Source: Nematostella vectensis
Taxonomy: Eukaryota; Cnidaria; Anthozoa; Actiniaria; Edwardsiidae
Assembly: GCF_932526225.1 (NCBI RefSeq)
Contig: NC_064048.1
Coordinates: forward strand, 705,340 to 769,339
DNA: 64,000 nt
Direction of reading: 5' to 3'
This document shows positions 60,081-64,000 of the stretch, one piece after another. The notes under the pieces were generated by a model. The model ran no database searches. It saw only the letters and a program-made list of their open reading frames with translations, and was not told where the DNA came from. Both the position numbers and the translations under genes were made by a program. How positions within the stretch are numbered: the stretch's first letter is position 1; each line of letters begins with the position of its first letter.

Positions 60081-60185
60081 CTTTGCTTATGACTGGATGT
60101 ACCAAAAATGTGAAATTTAGTGAGCATTTAATTGGCTTTTAACTTTGCTTATGACTGGATGTACCAAAAATGTGAAATTTAGTGA
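60062..60185 (+). repeat. 62-bp tandem duplication at the retrotransposon 3' end
   Basis: Copies 60062-60123 and 60124-60185, starting GCATTTAATTGGCTTTTAAC. Copy 1 contains the last codons and stop of the reverse transcriptase frame. Confidence 0.95.
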
Positions 60186-60365
60186 GTTAGAACTTTTTCA
60201 TGTAATTCATACTCTTCAAAATATCGCCAAAATCGAATTATTTTAAGAATTCTTAGGAAGAAGTCTTAAAATATGAGATAAGTTGACCTTTATACTTTAT
60301 TCATATGGTGTTGTAATAATTAATAGTCATGCCGTGTTGTTAAATAGATAAATGATGATAAATAG

Positions 60366-61135
60366 TGCACAGTTCCAACGCGTCCTCGCGACTGTTGTTA
60401 ACAGCGGAAATTATTCCTTTCATTAGCCGAAATAGCATCAATTCCTTAGCCGAAATAGCATCTTCTGGTTCCTACACAAAACAGGCATCACAATTTCACA
60501 ATTGATGGAAGGAAGCTTTTTGTAGCTTACTGAATTAGAAAATTAAAATAAATCATTTACGGTGATTCCTGAGTCGAACAAATAATATTTCCTCATCATA
60601 TAAGCCATCTTGGATTATACTGGGATTATTCATTAGCAAATTTAATGCATGTTAATGACATGACTCAGCAAAAAACAGTGTGCGCTTTTGTTAACATTCT
60701 GCAGCGCACCTATGCGCACATTGCTTGCACTTTGCACTTAAAACAACCATATTTTGATCTATGAGAAAAATATAAAAGTTTTTAAGACGGCACGGTCTTT
60801 TGCGCGCAATCCATTTATTATATGGTCTGGTCGAATAAGCATTAATCTTAACCATGATATTTCTACTTGGCGTCACTGGAGAGTCAGGAGAGAGATGTAG
60901 AATATTCTAAATATAGATGGCCTTTATTTTCAATTGATTTCTTCTAGAAAAACAGACAGCCTGCCGCAGATTAGCGGTCCTTTTTGGTCTCAAGTAGTAG
61001 GGTTTTGGCGCAGCTGGCGCAACTTTTTGATCATCCCGAATTTCATTCCAAAAATGGCGCGAAAGTCTCCGCGCACCTCCGCCAAGCCTCGCGACCTGCG
61101 CATGCGCGAGTTTGCCAGAGATCTCTTGCACGACC
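60366..61135. other. non-coding stretch between the retrotransposon and the Polinton-type gene
   Basis: No exon supported. A short direct repeat of TTAGCCGAAATAGCATC occurs at about 60424 and 60448. The left end of the Polinton-like element could lie here, but no inverted terminus can be recognised without the right end. Confidence 0.4.
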
Positions 61136-61665
61136 ACGCCCACCTGTCAATCACTTTGTCACGTGATAGCCACGCCCACCTGTCAATCACTTTGTCAAAA
61201 ACCTGTCAATCACTTTGTCACGTGATAGCCACGCCCACCTGTCAATCACTTTGTCAAAAACCTGTCAATCACTTTGTCACGTGATAGCCACGCCCACCTG
61301 TCAATCACTTTGTAAAAAACCTGTCAATCATTTTGTCAAAAACCTGTCAATCACTTTGTCACGTGATAGCCACGCCCACCTGTCAATCACTTTGTCAAAA
61401 ACCTGTCAATCACTTTGTCACGTGATAACCAAGCCCACCTGTCAATCATTTTGTCGAAAACCTGTCAATCACTTTGTCACGTGACGGTCAAGCCCACCTG
61501 TCAATCACTTTGTCAAAAACCTGTCAATCACTTTGTCACGTGATAGCCACGCCCACCTGTCAATCATTTTGTCAAAAACCTGTCAATCACTTTGTCAAAA
61601 ACCTGTCAATCACTTTGTCACGTGACGACCACGCCCACCTGTCAATCACTTTGTCACGTGTCGCA
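61136..61665. repeat. composite 23/36-bp array with CACGTGA sites
   Basis: Two unit types alternate: CCTGTCAATCACTTTGTCAA plus AAA (23 bp), and a longer unit ending TTTGTCACGTGATAGCCACG plus CCCA (36 bp). About 18 copies of CTGTCAATCA in all. It ends about 75 nt before the polymerase ATG. Confidence 0.95.
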
Positions 61666-61738
61666 TCTAGGGGGAGCTCGAGGGGGCTAGCCTCTCAGCT
61701 TCACATCTAAAAAAGCTTTTGAAAAGTGGTTTAAAGAC

Positions 61739-64000
61739 ATGGCTGGTTTGATAGAAATGGAGAACCTGAAGGTGAAAGATCTGAAAGCCCTCGCCAAGGA
61801 GCGGGGTATCCCAAGATATTACTGGATGCGGAGAGACGAACTCGTCGGAGCGCTGACCAGCACGTCACCACCACCACCACCCCGACGGGTTCCTTTACCC
61901 AAACTTGTCAAAGGGCTGCCACGACCACCACGCATTACCCCGTCCAACACGTCGGAGAGTATTCTCGACGGCCCGATACCTGAGATTAATGTCCCTATTC
62001 TAAAACTCTCCCAACCCCCACGGAGTTCCCGCGTTCAATCACTCAAGCATTTTGCAAACAGGGCGGCCAACTTGATCAAGAGCGAGTTAGACAAGTTTGC
62101 GGATTGGATACTATCTTATGTCCCTGAGCCCATCAAAAAGACCGTCAAAGAGGCTGCAGATAAACGGGTCGAACGTCTGAAGGAGAGGATTAAGCGTCTA
62201 CACGAGGAGGTGGAAGATCGCTTCACACCCAAGGAACAACAGACGGCGTTGAAGGGGTATCTTAAAACCCACGGAATAGCCGGGCAGAGAGGTTACGACC
62301 CCAAGACATTCATCGCCAGAATCAAACCGAAAGTCTTAGAGCTCATCAGTCAACAAAAAAAGCCTATCAAAGTGAAGTTTATCTTTACTTGCGGGTTTAT
62401 AAAAGAGGATCCGGCTACAGCTCAGATCGAAGAAGAACTGGGATATTTTCATACAGAAAAGCCCGAGATTGTGACAGAGTCGACTGATCTCTCTGATTTG
62501 TTCGATACGATGACAAATTATTTACTCGGATTAGTTGAGCTGTTCCAGAAGCAAGGCTCCGGATGGCAGTTTGACCAAGTGGAATACTTTGACATCAACA
62601 TAGATCCCTTTGAACCGCTTTCTGGGTCTTCCTATATTCCGCTGCCGCCGAAACTAGCGTCTAAGAAGGCGATCATCAATGTTAAGAACGAGAATGATCA
62701 CGAATGTTTCAAGTGGGCAGTAACCTCTGCTGTGTATCCTAGGGAGAAAGATCCTCAAAGGTTCAGTAAACAAATGATAGAGAACTCTGAGAAATTCGAC
62801 TGGTCAGGGATAGAGTTCCCCGTCTCACTAAAACAGATCGACAAGTTCGAGAAACAGAACCAGTATACGGTTAATGTGTTTGGATACGAAACCAAAATAT
62901 ATCCATTGAGAATCAGTGAGAAGGATCCAGATAATGCAATCAACTTACTTCTCATCTCGGATGATGAGACGAATCATTACTGCTGGATAAAGAATATGAT
63001 GAGATTAGTATCTACTCAAATTGATGAGTTTCATCATACTCGTTTTTTATGCTGTAGATGTCTGAACTCGTTTCGGTGCAAACAATCATTAGAAAAACAT
63101 TCTGAATGCTGCGGCAATCATGAAGCGGTTGGAATAGAGATGCCTAAGATAGATAAGGATGGAAATCTACCCCACATTAAATTCAAAAACTACAACAGAA
63201 AAATGCGTGTCCCCTTTGTTGTCTATGCCGACTTTGAGAGCTTCACAGAGAATATAGACACATGCTCCCCAGATGGGAGTAAAAGCTTCACTAAGCAATA
63301 CCAGAAACACAAACCGTCTGGTTTCTGCTATCTCATCAAGTGTTTCGACGGAGATATATCCCCACCCGAGCTTGTACGATACACAGCTGAATCTCCAGAC
63401 GAAGATATCCCACAGCTTTTCGTAGAGTCTTTGGAGTCAGACATTAAGAAAATTTACGATAAGTTCAGGTTCCCTAAGAAGGTGAAAATGACTCCGAAGG
63501 ACAAAATCGCCTATAACGACGCCACTCACTGCCACATCTGTGAGGGTGGATTAGGGGAAGACAAGGTTTTGGACCATTGCCACCTTACAGGGAAGTACAG
63601 AGGTGCTGCTCACAACGCATGCAACTTAGATCACAAAATTCCAAAGTTCTTTCCTGTTATCTTTCACAATCTGTCTGGGTACGACAGCCATCTATTTATC
63701 AAGAACCTTGGTACATCGGAAGGTAAAATAAACTGTATACCTAATAACGAGGAAAAGTATATTTCTTTCACAAAACAGATTGTAGTCGACAGTTTCACGA
63801 ACAAGGAGGGCAACAAGATTGATGTTAGACGTGATATCAGATTTATCGACAGTTTCAGGTTTATGTCGGCCAGTCTCGACAGTCTAGTAGGTAATATGTC
63901 AAGGGAGTGCTTCAAAAACCTGGCGGAGTACTATGAGGGGGAGGAGCTTCAGCTGTTGTTGAGGAAGGGTGTTTTCCCTTACGACTGGTTCGACGGCTTT
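61739..64000 (+). CDS. Polinton/Maverick-type protein-primed DNA polymerase B, N-terminal part
   Basis: Open for 754 codons from ATG 61739 to the window edge. Regions in order: a SAP/Rho-N-like helical motif (ENLKVKDLKALAKERGIPRY, about 8-27); a Pro/basic linker; a helical region; a Cys/His cluster (CCRCLNSFRCKQSLEKHSEC, about 440) like a zinc finger; VPFVVYADFES (about 492), the first exonuclease motif; an endonuclease VII/HNH-like zinc site, CHICEGGL then LDHCHLTGKYRGAAHNACN (about 600-630); and HNLSGYDSHLFIKNL (about 642), the second exonuclease motif. The polymerase palm motifs would follow beyond the window. This arrangement is typical of polymerases of Polintons and related virus-like elements in animal genomes. 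There is no frameshift or stop, so the copy looks young. A giant-virus or adinto-like origin cannot be excluded. Confidence 0.85.
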   Translation, partial: MAGLIEMENLKVKDLKALAKERGIPRYYWMRRDELVGALTSTSPPPPPRRVPLPKLVKGLPRPPRITPSNTSESILDGPIPEINVPILKLSQPPRSSRVQSLKHFANRAANLIKSELDKFADWILSYVPEPIKKTVKEAADKRVERLKERIKRLHEEVEDRFTPKEQQTALKGYLKTHGIAGQRGYDPKTFIARIKPKVLELISQQKKPIKVKFIFTCGFIKEDPATAQIEEELGYFHTEKPEIVTESTDLSDLFDTMTNYLLGLVELFQKQGSGWQFDQVEYFDINIDPFEPLSGSSYIPLPPKLASKKAIINVKNENDHECFKWAVTSAVYPREKDPQRFSKQMIENSEKFDWSGIEFPVSLKQIDKFEKQNQYTVNVFGYETKIYPLRISEKDPDNAINLLLISDDETNHYCWIKNMMRLVSTQIDEFHHTRFLCCRCLNSFRCKQSLEKHSECCGNHEAVGIEMPKIDKDGNLPHIKFKNYNRKMRVPFVVYADFESFTENIDTCSPDGSKSFTKQYQKHKPSGFCYLIKCFDGDISPPELVRYTAESPDEDIPQLFVESLESDIKKIYDKFRFPKKVKMTPKDKIAYNDATHCHICEGGLGEDKVLDHCHLTGKYRGAAHNACNLDHKIPKFFPVIFHNLSGYDSHLFIKNLGTSEGKINCIPNNEEKYISFTKQIVVDSFTNKEGNKIDVRRDIRFIDSFRFMSASLDSLVGNMSRECFKNLAEYYEGEELQLLLRKGVFPYDWFDGF
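61739..64000 (+). mobile_element. left part of a Polinton/Maverick-like element (right end outside)
   Basis: Inferred from the polymerase gene only. Neither terminal inverted repeat nor target duplication can be seen, and integrase, ATPase, protease or capsid genes would lie past 64000. The array at 61136-61665 may be part of the element's end. Confidence 0.5.

Larger units (their letters stand above)
58401..60365 (+). mobile_element. 5'-truncated non-LTR retrotransposon
   Basis: Reverse-transcriptase-related coding sequence begins at about 58405, after the 62-bp duplication, and is frameshifted once near 58420: GPIKSK in one frame continues as AVSNSLDKANVLNGYFFSIF in the next. The endonuclease region expected upstream is absent. 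The 3' tail after the coding region is short and ends in AAATAGATAAATGATGATAA, a microsatellite-like end as in CR1/Jockey-group elements. Confidence 0.85.

Overview
The window is eukaryotic, AT-rich, and about one third tandem repeats. The coding fragments are split by GT-AG introns. An ShKT cysteine domain, an animal-type catalase, a CR1/Jockey-like retrotransposon and a Polinton/Maverick-type DNA polymerase together suggest an early-branching marine metazoan. I favour an anthozoan cnidarian such as a sea anemone. This is inference; no host marker gene is present. Almost all host coding sequence is on the minus strand, so transcription runs from high to low coordinates.

Layout. 1-8.97 kb holds two small phase-1 exons (213-281 and 4731-4811), which probably continue the next gene, and arrays of 37-bp and 20-bp repeats. 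8.97-18.65 kb (minus) is a 13-exon gene for a secreted Gln/Thr-rich protein of 941 residues with one ShKT domain and several SGSG motifs that resemble glycosaminoglycan attachment sites. 18.65-23.35 kb is intergenic, with a near-perfect palindrome and a 47-bp array. 23.35-27.63 kb (minus) is a two-exon gene for a 1316-residue secreted poly-Gln protein; a 10 x 50-bp array is fused to its start codon. 28.1-34.0 kb is mostly non-coding, with one plausible plus-strand first exon (31970-32135) and a 43-bp array. 34.7-56.3 kb (minus) is a complete 13-exon catalase, about 1.5 kb of coding sequence spread over 21.5 kb by repeat-filled introns. 57.3 kb holds the last exon of an unidentified minus-strand gene. 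58.4-60.4 kb is a 5'-truncated non-LTR retrotransposon. From 61.7 kb to the end runs the N-terminal part of a Polinton-like family B DNA polymerase, open to the window edge.

The most striking pattern is that many arrays are not arbitrary intronic satellites. Their units are copies of the neighbouring exon-intron junction (exon end plus 5' splice site, or 3' splice site plus exon start). I see this at six or seven catalase junctions, at the ShKT exon of the secreted gene, and at the donor of the exon at 31970. At the poly-Gln gene a related array abuts the start codon. Two catalase introns have grown to about 5 and 6 kb this way.

All splice models were built by hand. Both complete gene models and the catalase keep frame across every junction, which is the main support for them. 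No homology search was possible.
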